Source: an uncultured Alphaproteobacteria bacterium (lineage in GTDB: Bacteria; Pseudomonadota; Alphaproteobacteria; CASFRQ01; SAAU01). From it: a DNA stretch of 6,122 nt. This document shows, in pieces, positions 1-5,877 of the stretch. The notes beneath the pieces were generated by a model, which saw only the letters and a list, made by a program, of their open reading frames with translations, had not been told where the DNA came from and made no database searches. The position numbers were made by a program, and so were the translations under genes. The first letter of the stretch is position 1. Every line of letters starts with the position of its first letter. Where the stretch lies: the NCBI GenBank assembly GCA_949296785.1, contig CASFRQ010000120.1:1-6122 (forward strand), written 5' to 3'.

Positions 1-238
1 AAGGTATTCGCTTATTCTGGCCTCATTCCCGTAATTCCAAAGCGTTGTAAACTCAACGGTTGTGCCGATTATCTGCGCCTTTTTCGCGGGTAGGGTTATG
101 TTCAAATAAAACGCCTTAGGTTCAGGGATGGTATTATTTTAGTTCAGGCCAGGCCTGCCATATCCTTACGCCCTTGATGTTCAATAAGCCGTATCGTTGC
201 TTTATGATACCCGCAACTCTGGCAAAATATCCACCCGC
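1..238 (-). pseudogene. Coding-like, frame-disrupted fragment running off the left edge
   Basis: I do not recognise this. From 138 to 1 one minus-strand frame is open for 46 codons to the window edge. It reads like real protein, with mixed composition and segments such as FYLNITLPAKKAQ and VEFTTLWNYGN, but it has no ATG and starts just after a TAA (141-139). The frame one base away is open from 238 to 137 (34 codons, after a TGA at 241-239) and ends at TAA 136-134. Removing one A from the run at 137-140 would join the two into about 80 residues. The simplest reading is a decayed or frameshifted gene whose remainder lies left of the window. A repeated non-coding element that happens to be open is also possible. 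A third frame is open over part of the same stretch, so the upstream half is uncertain. Confidence 0.3.
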
Positions 239-270
239 TCAAACTTTCCGTGCCGAAATGATTTTTTTAA

Positions 271-329
271 GATACGGAAGGCAAGACGCCTTCTTCATGC
301 CTCGTGCCGTATGGGGTTCCCTGAGGCAT
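271..329. repeat. Cluster of nested and alternative hairpins
   Basis: Three perfect inverted repeats sit within 59 bases. ATACGG (272-277) pairs with CCGTAT (307-312). GAAGGC (277-282) pairs with GCCTTC (288-293) across a 5-base loop. ATGCCTC (297-303) pairs with GAGGCAT (323-329). The last stem is incompatible with the first, so two alternative folds exist. No T-tract follows on either strand, so it does not look like an intrinsic terminator. It may be a dispersed palindromic (REP-like) element, but no second copy is visible in the window. Confidence 0.4.
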
Positions 330-565
330 AGCAATACTGCTTTCGTTCATCTTTGGCAAAACTGATATCGGAAGAGGACTATTATCTTTATCATGCTTCT
401 ATATATGCCCGCGTTAAAGAATTTCTTTCAAAGGGGACACAAGGGCTTTTTTCTATATATACCTGTTCCCTATATGACTTTGTTTCCCGCCTTCTTTTCT
501 GTATGGAAGAGAGCAGGACGCTTGCTCTGCTTGCTTGTGCCGGAAGTACTATCCGCCCAAACCAT
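330..565. other. Intergenic stretch without a convincing gene
   Basis: No complete gene is supported here. Open frames on both strands lack a ribosome binding site. The longest (plus strand from a TTG at 353) runs straight through the hyd terminator and into the antisense of hydA. The only structures seen are a short palindrome AAAGAATTTCTTT near 416-428, a small hairpin AGAGCA/TGCTCT near 512-530, and a duplicated TTCTATATAT. None has an assigned role. Confidence 0.4.
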
Positions 566-597
566 AAAAACAAGGGGCAATCGGAAGACTGCCCCTT
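566..597 (-). terminator. Intrinsic terminator of the hydCBA operon
   Basis: On the minus strand, 16 bases beyond the hydA stop codon, AAGGGGCA (597-590) pairs perfectly with TGCCCCTT (579-572) across a 10-base loop. It is followed by G and five T (571-566). A GC-rich 8-bp stem plus a T-run directly after the last gene is the classic rho-independent form. A second T-run lies before the stem, between stop codon and hairpin. Read on the plus strand the stem is followed by A residues, so it acts in one direction only. Confidence 0.8.
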
Positions 598-612
598 AAA
601 AAAAACTGCCTC

Positions 613-2364
613 TTACCTTTTGTACACCGGAACGGCGTTGTAAATCGTATGCAGGTAATGGTGCGCCTTTTCACTTAAAGGCTTTTCCAAAAACTCGTCA
701 TACAATTTTTGAACATCCGGATTAAGATGAGATTCCCTTTGTTCGGAACGATGGTCATCTTCTACCAATCCTTGCGTCCTCAAACGGCGAACCTCGTCCG
801 TCACGCCGACAGGCTGTCCCCCTCCCCCGACGCATCCGCCGGGACACGCCATCACTTCAATAAAATGATAAGGCGGCTCTTCCCCTTTTTCCATCGCTTC
901 ACGAACAACGGTTAATAGTTTGTTGACATTGCCGGTGCCGTGCGCCACGGCCACTTTTAAAGTTTTCCCCGCCAAATCAATTTGCATCTCCTTAATTCCT
1001 TTGTCTATACCGCGAATAGGCAGAATATCCAGATCTTTCATCTCCTGCCCGGTGATGAGGTAATGAGCGGTTCTGAGCGCAGCCTCCATCACACCGCCGG
1101 AATAGCCGAAAATCGTTCCCGCACCGCTGTAATCACCTAAAGGAGAGTCCGCCTCTTCATCCGCCAACTTATCAAACTCAATACCGGCCTGTTTAATCAT
1201 CCGAGAAATTTCTCTGGTGGTTAAAGAGACATCCACATCCTGCCATCCACTGGAAAACATGGTTTCGTTGCGACGGATTTCATACTTTTTCGCCGTACAC
1301 GGCATCACGGAAACCACCATGATTTTTTCGGGATTGATACCCATTTTTTCAGCATAGTAGGTCTTTGTCAAAACCCCGACAATCTCGTGCGGCGATTTGC
1401 AGGTTGAAAAATGCTCTATCATGTCCGGATAGTATTTTTGCATATAATCCACCCAAGCCGGACAGCAGCTGGTAATCATCGGCAACTTGCCTTTGCCTTC
1501 TTTCAGGCGCTGAACCAGTTCGCTGCCTTCCTCCATAATCGTGACATCGGCCCCGAAGTTGGTATCAAAAACGGCCTTAAAGCCCAACCGGCGCAAAGCA
1601 GAATACAACTTTTTCGTTCCCAATTCCCCGGGCTTTTTGCCGAAAGCTTCACCGATAGCCACGCGGACAGCCGGCGCAATTTGCACGACACAGTATTTGT
1701 CGGGGTCCATCAAAGCGCGCCACACCCGCCCCGTGTCATCATATTCCGTCAAAGCTCCCGTCGGACAGTGCGCCACACATTGCCCACATTTAATGCATGG
1801 AGATTCGTCCAAAGGAATATTCCCCGCCACGGCGATATGATTTTTCATTCCCCTGTTTAAGAAACACAAAGCCCACACATCCTGCACATTCTGGCACACT
1901 TGGACGCAGCGGCCACATAAAATACACTTCCTGGGGTCCAGGACAATAGTCCTCGTGGAGGTATCCAACGGCGCCTCATCGTGAGAAAGGGCGATTTTCT
2001 TAAAGTTATCTTGACGGAATCCGAAATCAGAGGCTTTCTTACGCAACTCGCAATTTTCATTCTTTAAACAAGTCAGACATTCGTTCGGATGTCGGCTTAG
2101 AATCAGTTTCAATACCGTTCTTCTTTCATTAACGATTTCCGGGTCGCGCGTTAAAACCTCCATCCCTTCCGCCACGGGCGTGCAGCAGGAACGTACCATC
2201 CGGCCGTTCACCTTCACGATGCACAGGCCGCAAGCCGCCGTCGGTTCCAAATCCGGATGATAGCAAAGGGTCGGAATGTCCACCTGAACTTTTTTCGCGG
2301 CATCCAGAATAGAGGTGCCGGCTTCCACTTCCACATCAATATGATCTATTTTTAACTTTACCAT
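613..2364 (-). CDS. hydA: [FeFe]-hydrogenase catalytic subunit HydA
   Basis: Cytoplasmic catalytic subunit that reduces protons to H2 (or the reverse) at the H-cluster; 583 residues, close to clostridial CpI. Domains in order: N-terminal [2Fe-2S] domain (Cys34, 45, 48, 61); His-ligated [4Fe-4S] site (His92, Cys96, 99, 105); two-cluster ferredoxin domain (Cys147, 150, 153, 157 and 190, 193, 196, 200); then the H-cluster domain. H-cluster motifs are complete: L1 TSCCPAW (298-304), L2 MPCTAKKYE (354-362), L3 from Glu503 with Cys507 and Cys511 ending GGGGQP. The proton-path residues Cys300, Glu279, Glu282 and Ser320 are conserved. A small-subunit-type tail (KLYDEFL, HHYLHT) ends the protein, with no extra C-terminal [2Fe-2S] domain as in Thermotoga HydA. 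The ATG at 2364 has AGAGG six bases upstream. It is the last gene of the operon, 11 bases after hydB. Confidence 0.96.
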   Translation of the reverse strand: MVKLKIDHIDVEVEAGTSILDAAKKVQVDIPTLCYHPDLEPTAACGLCIVKVNGRMVRSCCTPVAEGMEVLTRDPEIVNERRTVLKLILSRHPNECLTCLKNENCELRKKASDFGFRQDNFKKIALSHDEAPLDTSTRTIVLDPRKCILCGRCVQVCQNVQDVWALCFLNRGMKNHIAVAGNIPLDESPCIKCGQCVAHCPTGALTEYDDTGRVWRALMDPDKYCVVQIAPAVRVAIGEAFGKKPGELGTKKLYSALRRLGFKAVFDTNFGADVTIMEEGSELVQRLKEGKGKLPMITSCCPAWVDYMQKYYPDMIEHFSTCKSPHEIVGVLTKTYYAEKMGINPEKIMVVSVMPCTAKKYEIRRNETMFSSGWQDVDVSLTTREISRMIKQAGIEFDKLADEEADSPLGDYSGAGTIFGYSGGVMEAALRTAHYLITGQEMKDLDILPIRGIDKGIKEMQIDLAGKTLKVAVAHGTGNVNKLLTVVREAMEKGEEPPYHFIEVMACPGGCVGGGGQPVGVTDEVRRLRTQGLVEDDHRSEQRESHLNPDVQKLYDEFLEKPLSEKAHHYLHTIYNAVPVYKR

Positions 2365-2375
2365 TTTTCACCTCT

Positions 2376-4187
2376 TTACTTTCCGGTTTTGCATGCTGAA
2401 CAGTCTTGACATCCTGTAGGAAGGCATTCCCTCCTGGGCGGAGAAACAAGCGGCAAGTCGTCTTTTTTGCTTTCCTCTTCCGGAATTTTATTCAAAAGAG
2501 CTTCATACTCCTCTCTGAAAAAGCGCAGCGTGGACAACACCGGATTAGGCGCCGTCTGCCCCAAAGCGCAGAGGGAAGCTTTCTTCATCACTTCGCCGAT
2601 TTCCACCAATTCGTCTACATCCTCCTGATTACCTTTGCCCGCGGCGATTTTATTCATCAACTGTAACATCTGGTAGCCGCCGATACGGCACGGCGCGCAT
2701 TTACCGCAGGATTCATCCACCGTGAAGGATAAGTAGAACTTCGCGATTTCCACCATACTGTCATCCTGGTCCATCACAATCATACCTCCGGACCCCATCA
2801 TGGAGCCGATTTTCTTCAATTCCTCATAACAAATCGGCATATGCAGCATCTGAGACGGAATCACGCCGCCGGACGGGCCGCCGGTCTGCACCGCTTTAAA
2901 CGGTTTGCCGGAACTGGTGCCGCCGCCGATTTCGTTGACGATTTCCTCCACCGTCGTTCCCATCGGCACTTCCACCAAACCGCTGTGTTTGACTTTTCCC
3001 GTTAAAGCGAAAACCTTCGTCCCTTTACTGGTTTCCGTTCCGACGGAATTAAAGAAAGCCGCCCCCTTGCGAATAATGACCGGCACATTGGCCAAGGTTT
3101 CCACATTGTTAATGGCGGACGGCTTTCCGAACAGCCCCTTTTCCGTCGGATAGGGCGGACGGGGATGCGGCGTGCCGCGTTTGCCTTCCAAAGATTCCAT
3201 CAAAGCGGTTTCCTCGCCGCAAACAAAAGCGCCGGCGCCGTAACGCAAATCCGCCATGAAGGAAAAGCCGCTGCCTAAAATATTCTTGCCCAGAAGGCCG
3301 TATTTTTTCGCCTGTTTCAACGCCAGTTCCACTCTTTGAATCGCCAAAGGATATTCCGCACGGACATAGAACCAGCCGTGCGTCGCCCCCGTGGCGTAAG
3401 CGGCTATCATCATCCCTTCCAAAACAGCGTGGGAACCGCCGCCTAAAATACAAGCATCCATGTAAGCGCCCGGATCGCCTTCGTCCCCGTTGCAGATAAT
3501 GAATTTTTCCCCGTCCACCGGCGCGGAAGCAGCCAACAACTCCCACTTCTTCGCCGTCGGGAAACCGCCGCCGCCGCGCCCGCGCAGCCCGCTGTCGGCA
3601 ATGACTTTGCGCACCTGTTCCGGGGTCATGGTATCAATGACTTTTAAGAAAGCCTGATACCCGCCGTTGGCCAGGTATTCTCCGAAATCTTCCGGATCGG
3701 AATGCCCTAGAGATTCCAGAACGACTTTTCTCTGTTTCGTAAAGAACGGCAGTTCCAAAGAAAGCTCTTTTTCCTTCAAAAAGCTGTTGACCTCAAAAGT
3801 TTCCCCTTTTTTCAGCATCAAGGCCGGCACCAGATGCTCCGCCACAATCAGACGGGCGAGCATATCATCCACATGCTTATAAAGAAACGGTTTCTGCCCT
3901 TTGATTTCAATCCGCGCCAAGGGGCCGTTCGCACATAATCCCATACAGCCGGTGGAAACCATCCTGACTCTGTCCTGTAAACCGTAAATTTCCAAAGAGT
4001 GACGGAAAGCGTCAATCACATTCCCGGCACCGCCGGAGTTGCACCCCGTGCTGTTGCAGGTGTAAATTGCCGCCTCGTAAGAGTCTTTTTTCTGCAAAAA
4101 CTCTTCTTTCATTTTTACAAGGTTTTGGCGTTGCTGTTCATAAACTTTTTTCAGTTTTTCATTCAATTCATCGGAATTTTCAACCAT
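2376..4187 (-). CDS. hydB: NADH-oxidising flavoprotein subunit HydB (NuoF-like), short C-terminus
   Basis: Electron-input subunit that binds NAD(H) and FMN and passes electrons towards HydA. Numbering is from a GTG at 4190; the preferred ATG at 4187 is residue 2. A charged helical N-terminus (about 1-37) precedes a thioredoxin-like [2Fe-2S] domain (Cys45, 50, 82, 86). The NuoF core follows: glycine-rich loop GLRGRGGGGFPTAKKW (201-216), NGDEGDPGAYMD (234-245), EETALMESLEGKRG (326-339), an SLBB-like region with GGPSGG (437-442), and [4Fe-4S] ligands Cys495, 498, 501 and 541. After about 562 there is only a 42-residue tail with Cys589, 594, 597, 600 (C-x4-C-x2-C-x2-C). Bifurcating HydB proteins usually have a two-cluster ferredoxin domain here. 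No frameshift hides it, since hydA starts 11 bases on. AAGGAG lies 7 bases before the ATG, and its A overlaps the hydC TGA, suggesting translational coupling. Confidence 0.94.
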   Translation of the reverse strand: MVENSDELNEKLKKVYEQQRQNLVKMKEEFLQKKDSYEAAIYTCNSTGCNSGGAGNVIDAFRHSLEIYGLQDRVRMVSTGCMGLCANGPLARIEIKGQKPFLYKHVDDMLARLIVAEHLVPALMLKKGETFEVNSFLKEKELSLELPFFTKQRKVVLESLGHSDPEDFGEYLANGGYQAFLKVIDTMTPEQVRKVIADSGLRGRGGGGFPTAKKWELLAASAPVDGEKFIICNGDEGDPGAYMDACILGGGSHAVLEGMMIAAYATGATHGWFYVRAEYPLAIQRVELALKQAKKYGLLGKNILGSGFSFMADLRYGAGAFVCGEETALMESLEGKRGTPHPRPPYPTEKGLFGKPSAINNVETLANVPVIIRKGAAFFNSVGTETSKGTKVFALTGKVKHSGLVEVPMGTTVEEIVNEIGGGTSSGKPFKAVQTGGPSGGVIPSQMLHMPICYEELKKIGSMMGSGGMIVMDQDDSMVEIAKFYLSFTVDESCGKCAPCRIGGYQMLQLMNKIAAGKGNQEDVDELVEIGEVMKKASLCALGQTAPNPVLSTLRFFREEYEALLNKIPEEESKKDDLPLVSPPRRECLPTGCQDCSACKTGK

Positions 4188-4714
4188 CACGCCGCTCCTT
4201 GTTCTGTTTGTTTCTGATTATCTTTTGACTCCTGTACGCCAGCTTCCTTCTCTCGCCATTCCTGGATAATGGCCGGCACATCCGCGGGAGACACCCGGCC
4301 GTAGGTTTTTCCGTTAACAACCACCACCGGCGCCAAACCGCAGCACCCCAGACACCGTACCACCTGAAGATGGAACAGCTTATCCGGCGTCGTTTCGCCC
4401 GCTTTAATTTTTAAAGCATCGGAAAAAGCCTGTAACACGGAAGAAGACCCCTTGATATGGCATGCCGTCCCGTCACAGAGGGAAATAATATACTTACCCG
4501 GGGATTCCAGTTTAAAGAAATTATAAAAAGTCAGAACCTCATAAATCCTGGCCAAAGCCACGCCCATTTCCTCGGCCACGACCTTGGCATGTTCCCAAGG
4601 GATATAACCGTACATCCCTTGAATTTCGTGCAACGCCATAATAAGCGAGCCGCGCTTATCCTTCCATTTTTTGACCGCTTTGCGGGTTATTTCAAGGCTT
4701 TCGTCTTCCGCCAT
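4187..4714 (-). CDS. hydC: NuoE-like [2Fe-2S] subunit HydC
   Basis: Thioredoxin-fold [2Fe-2S] subunit that partners HydB in the NADH-dehydrogenase module; 175 residues from the ATG at 4714, a usual length for NuoE/HydC. An N-terminal helical bundle carries the family signature around MYGYIPWEHA and VLTFYNFF. The cluster ligands are Cys80 and Cys85 (CDGTAC) and Cys121 and Cys125 (CLGCCG). The C-terminal 20 residues are charged and Gln-rich and probably disordered. The start at 4714 is chosen because AAGGAG lies six bases upstream. An in-frame ATG at 4744 would add ten Lys/Glu-rich residues but has no ribosome binding site. It is the first gene of the operon and overlaps hydB by one base. Confidence 0.94.
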   Translation of the reverse strand: MAEDESLEITRKAVKKWKDKRGSLIMALHEIQGMYGYIPWEHAKVVAEEMGVALARIYEVLTFYNFFKLESPGKYIISLCDGTACHIKGSSSVLQAFSDALKIKAGETTPDKLFHLQVVRCLGCCGLAPVVVVNGKTYGRVSPADVPAIIQEWREKEAGVQESKDNQKQTEQGAA

Positions 4715-4720
4715 TTCCCT

Positions 4721-4726
4721 CTCCTT
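4721..4726 (-). promoter_or_regulatory. Ribosome binding site deciding the hydC start
   Basis: AAGGAG on the minus strand, six bases before the ATG at 4714. It supports that start over the upstream in-frame ATG at 4744, which has only T-rich sequence before it. Confidence 0.8.
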
Positions 4727-4764
4727 TTTTATTTTCAAACCCATAAAAAAGAGATTAAATGACT

Positions 4765-4780
4765 TTTCTTTTAAAAGAAA
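4765..4780. repeat. 16-bp perfect palindrome in the hydC leader
   Basis: TTTCTTTTAAAAGAAA is a perfect 8+8 palindrome about 50 bases upstream of the hydC start codon, between the promoter candidate and the ribosome binding site. It could be an operator or an RNA hairpin. Because it is pure low-complexity A/T apart from two G/C pairs in an A/T-rich leader, chance is a real alternative. A related but interrupted TTTCTT/AAGAAA repeat occurs at 5129-5145. It does not match the Rex-type TTGTGA-N6-TCACAA form. Confidence 0.35.
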
Positions 4781-4840
4781 TAAAAAAATGAAAAAATATG
4801 AAAATTTATTTACTGCTTTGCCAAACAGAAGGAAAAAGAT

Positions 4841-4870
4841 ACTATATAATAAGTTTCCGATATTTGATAA
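4841..4870 (-). promoter_or_regulatory. Candidate promoter for hydCBA
   Basis: On the minus strand TTATCA (4870-4865) and TATAGT (4846-4841) are separated by 18 bases, giving a start near 4834 and a leader of about 120 bases. The -10 matches five of six consensus positions; the -35 is weak (four of six). The region is A/T-rich, so such matches arise easily. This is the best candidate I see upstream of hydC. Confidence 0.3.
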
Positions 4871-4897
4871 ATATGCGGCAAAAACGATTAAGGCGAA

Positions 4898-5071
4898 CTA
4901 TAGCAATCTACCTACCATAGCCGGCTCAAAGAAAGCATTGAGGATAGATCCCTCTCCCAATGGCCCAACTATACGGATATCAAAAATGAATAAACTTGTC
5001 AACAAAAGCAAGGTGATTTTAAATTTTACTTTCTTAAAAAATCTTAAATACCATTGTTTCAAAGACTTCAT
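4898..5071 (-). CDS. Small putative membrane protein, possibly a decayed gene
   Basis: I do not recognise this. From the ATG at 5071 it encodes 57 residues: a basic N-terminus (MKSLKQWYLRFFKK), one clear hydrophobic helix (ITLLLLTSLFIF) and a short tail ending in a TAG at 4900-4898. The ATG has little ribosome binding signal. A TTG at 5083 in the same frame is an alternative. The best ribosome binding site (AAAGGGGG) precedes an ATG at 5087 in another frame, which stops after 16 codons but would join this ORF if one A were missing from the plus-strand run at 5036-5041. Beyond the TAG the same frame stays open and hydrophobic (ALIVFAAYLSN, LLYSIFFLLFG) and runs into hydC. A multi-helix membrane gene broken by a frameshift and a stop codon is therefore as likely as a true 57-residue protein. 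Confidence 0.35.
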   Translation of the reverse strand: MKSLKQWYLRFFKKVKFKITLLLLTSLFIFDIRIVGPLGEGSILNAFFEPAMVGRLL

Positions 5072-5235
5072 ACAGCTTTTCAAACATTTTTATTTCCCCC
5101 TTTATACTTGCCCCTTCTTTTCAAGGTATTTCTTTTTTTAAGAAAAAACAAGGCCCTCTTAACTATTCATTAGTTTAGTTTCTTATTAAATTTTCTTAGT
5201 ATACCTCCTAATAAAACGAGACAACTTTTGACTTA

Positions 5236-5589
5236 TTAAAATATGACCGAGGAAATAATGCCTAACAACAGATTGATAAAAGGCAGTAAAAATAAAATTT
5301 TTGCAATAAGCGGATGATTTTTCATATTGCTTGTCGCCAAAAAGAAAATCAAAATATCAATAACCAAGCTTAATCTAAAACTGTTTATATATACTTCTTG
5401 ATTTATATAATTCCACTCCCCTCCCATAGCCTGAGAATTCCAAATAGGATCGTCCGCCGCCGGGGGATTAAAATATTCGTTCAAACATAAGATAAAATAT
5501 AAAAGATAAAAAAGCATATACCACTTAAACGGCTTTATTGTTTTAAAAACCGTTTGAATACTCTGCTTTATTTTTTCAGCACTCACCAT
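5236..5589 (-). CDS. Small three-helix membrane protein, unknown function
   Basis: 117 residues, not recognised. A charged, amphipathic N-terminus (about 3-20, EKIKQSIQTVFKTIK) leads into a hydrophobic helix at about 22-37. A polar loop follows at about 38-69, rich in Asn, Pro, Asp and Trp (PPAADDPIW). Two further helices lie at about 70-86 and 95-116, separated by a short NMKNHP turn. There is no signal peptidase site, so it is probably an inner-membrane protein. The ATG at 5589 has only GGAA about eight bases upstream; a GTG one codon later is an alternative. A good promoter lies 36 bases upstream. The same order of basic helix, membrane helix and loop is seen in the smaller ORF downstream, so the two may be distant paralogues. 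Such proteins are often annotated as DUF-type; no function can be inferred. Confidence 0.65.
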   Translation of the reverse strand: MVSAEKIKQSIQTVFKTIKPFKWYMLFYLLYFILCLNEYFNPPAADDPIWNSQAMGGEWNYINQEVYINSFRLSLVIDILIFFLATSNMKNHPLIAKILFLLPFINLLLGIISSVIF

Positions 5590-5619
5590 ATTAAAATTTC
5601 CGTTATTAAAATTTCAGTT
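5590..5619. repeat. 15-bp tandem duplication before the membrane-protein start
   Basis: Two adjacent 15-base units, ATTAAAATTTCCGTT and ATTAAAATTTCAGTT, differ at one position. They fill the space between the predicted transcription start (about 5617) and the ATG at 5589. On the minus strand the start-proximal unit reads AACGGAAATTTTAAT and supplies the GGAA that may serve as ribosome binding site. The distal unit has TGAA instead. Confidence 0.7.
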
Positions 5620-5624
5620 TCTTT

Positions 5625-5652
5625 AATCTATCCGCTTAACTGAAAAAGTCAA
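5625..5652 (-). promoter_or_regulatory. Sigma-70-type promoter of the small membrane protein
   Basis: On the minus strand TTGACT (5652-5647) and TAGATT (5630-5625) are separated by 16 bases. The -35 matches five of six consensus positions and the -10 four of six. Transcription would start near 5617, giving a leader of about 28 bases to the ATG at 5589. Confidence 0.5.
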
Positions 5653-5745
5653 CACCTTATGATTGATTTTTGAAAGTCATAAACTTTATTCGCAGCTGTT
5701 TTGAATATACGCCTTTAAGGATATATCCTGACCGTTTGTAATTTA

Positions 5746-5773
5746 TTGACTTTATTTGATATACTTTTATAAT
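5746..5773 (+). promoter_or_regulatory. Strong promoter-like sequence pointing right
   Basis: TTGACT (5746-5751) and a perfect TATAAT (5768-5773) are separated by 16 bases on the plus strand. Transcription would start near 5780. No convincing plus-strand protein gene follows; the only ATG with a nearby GGAAGG opens 17 codons. The transcript would instead cross the hairpins at 5789-5821 and 5884-5977, antisense to the gene entering from the right edge. Confidence 0.4.
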
Positions 5774-5788
5774 AAAATTTCCTTTATT

Positions 5789-5821
5789 CGGAAGGATGAA
5801 AAGCATTATAATCACCTTCCG
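5789..5821. repeat. Inverted repeat CGGAAGG / CCTTCCG
   Basis: CGGAAGG (5789-5795) is the exact complement of CCTTCCG (5815-5821), with a 19-base A/T-rich loop. It lies just after the plus-strand promoter candidate and also about 57 bases beyond the stop codon of the right-edge gene on the minus strand. No T-tract follows on either strand, so it is not a standard terminator. Confidence 0.4.
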
Positions 5822-5877
5822 TGTACCAAAAACAAAGGTTTTGCATTGAAAGCCGCCTTATTTTTGAACTAAAGGAA

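Larger units (their letters stand above)
4715..5235. other. A/T-rich leader and intergenic region upstream of hydC
   Basis: Apart from the small ORF, promoter candidate and palindrome listed separately, this region is low-complexity A/T. A perfect AGGAGG occurs on the minus strand at 5209-5204, but the next ATG downstream opens only three codons. A possible promoter (TTGTCT 5224-5219, TATACT 5203-5198) has a spacer of only 15 bases. I see no convincing terminator for the gene ending at 5236, so transcription from it could continue towards hydC. Confidence 0.4.

Noticed and set aside
353..643. Plus-strand ORF of 96 codons starting at a TTG
   Set aside because: It passes through the hyd terminator hairpin and into the antisense of hydA, and has no ribosome binding site.
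1411..1860. Plus-strand ORF of 149 codons inside hydA
   Set aside because: It is the reverse complement of the well-supported hydA ferredoxin and H-cluster coding region.
3109..3546. Minus-strand ORF of 145 codons inside hydB
   Set aside because: It is an out-of-frame, Gly/Arg-rich shadow of the NuoF core, with no domain of its own.
4671..5141. Plus-strand ORF of 156 codons opposite hydC and the small membrane ORF
   Set aside because: It starts inside the antisense of hydC, is dominated by Lys, Phe, Asn and Ile from A/T-rich DNA, and has no good ribosome binding site or recognisable domain.
5204..5209. Perfect AGGAGG on the minus strand
   Set aside because: No start codon lies at a suitable distance, and the next ATG opens only three codons, so it does not act as a ribosome binding site for any visible gene.
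4745..5235. Rex-type operator, riboswitch or tRNA upstream of hydC
   Set aside because: I looked for TTGTGA-N6-TCACAA-like pairs, conserved riboswitch cores and a tRNA cloverleaf and found none.
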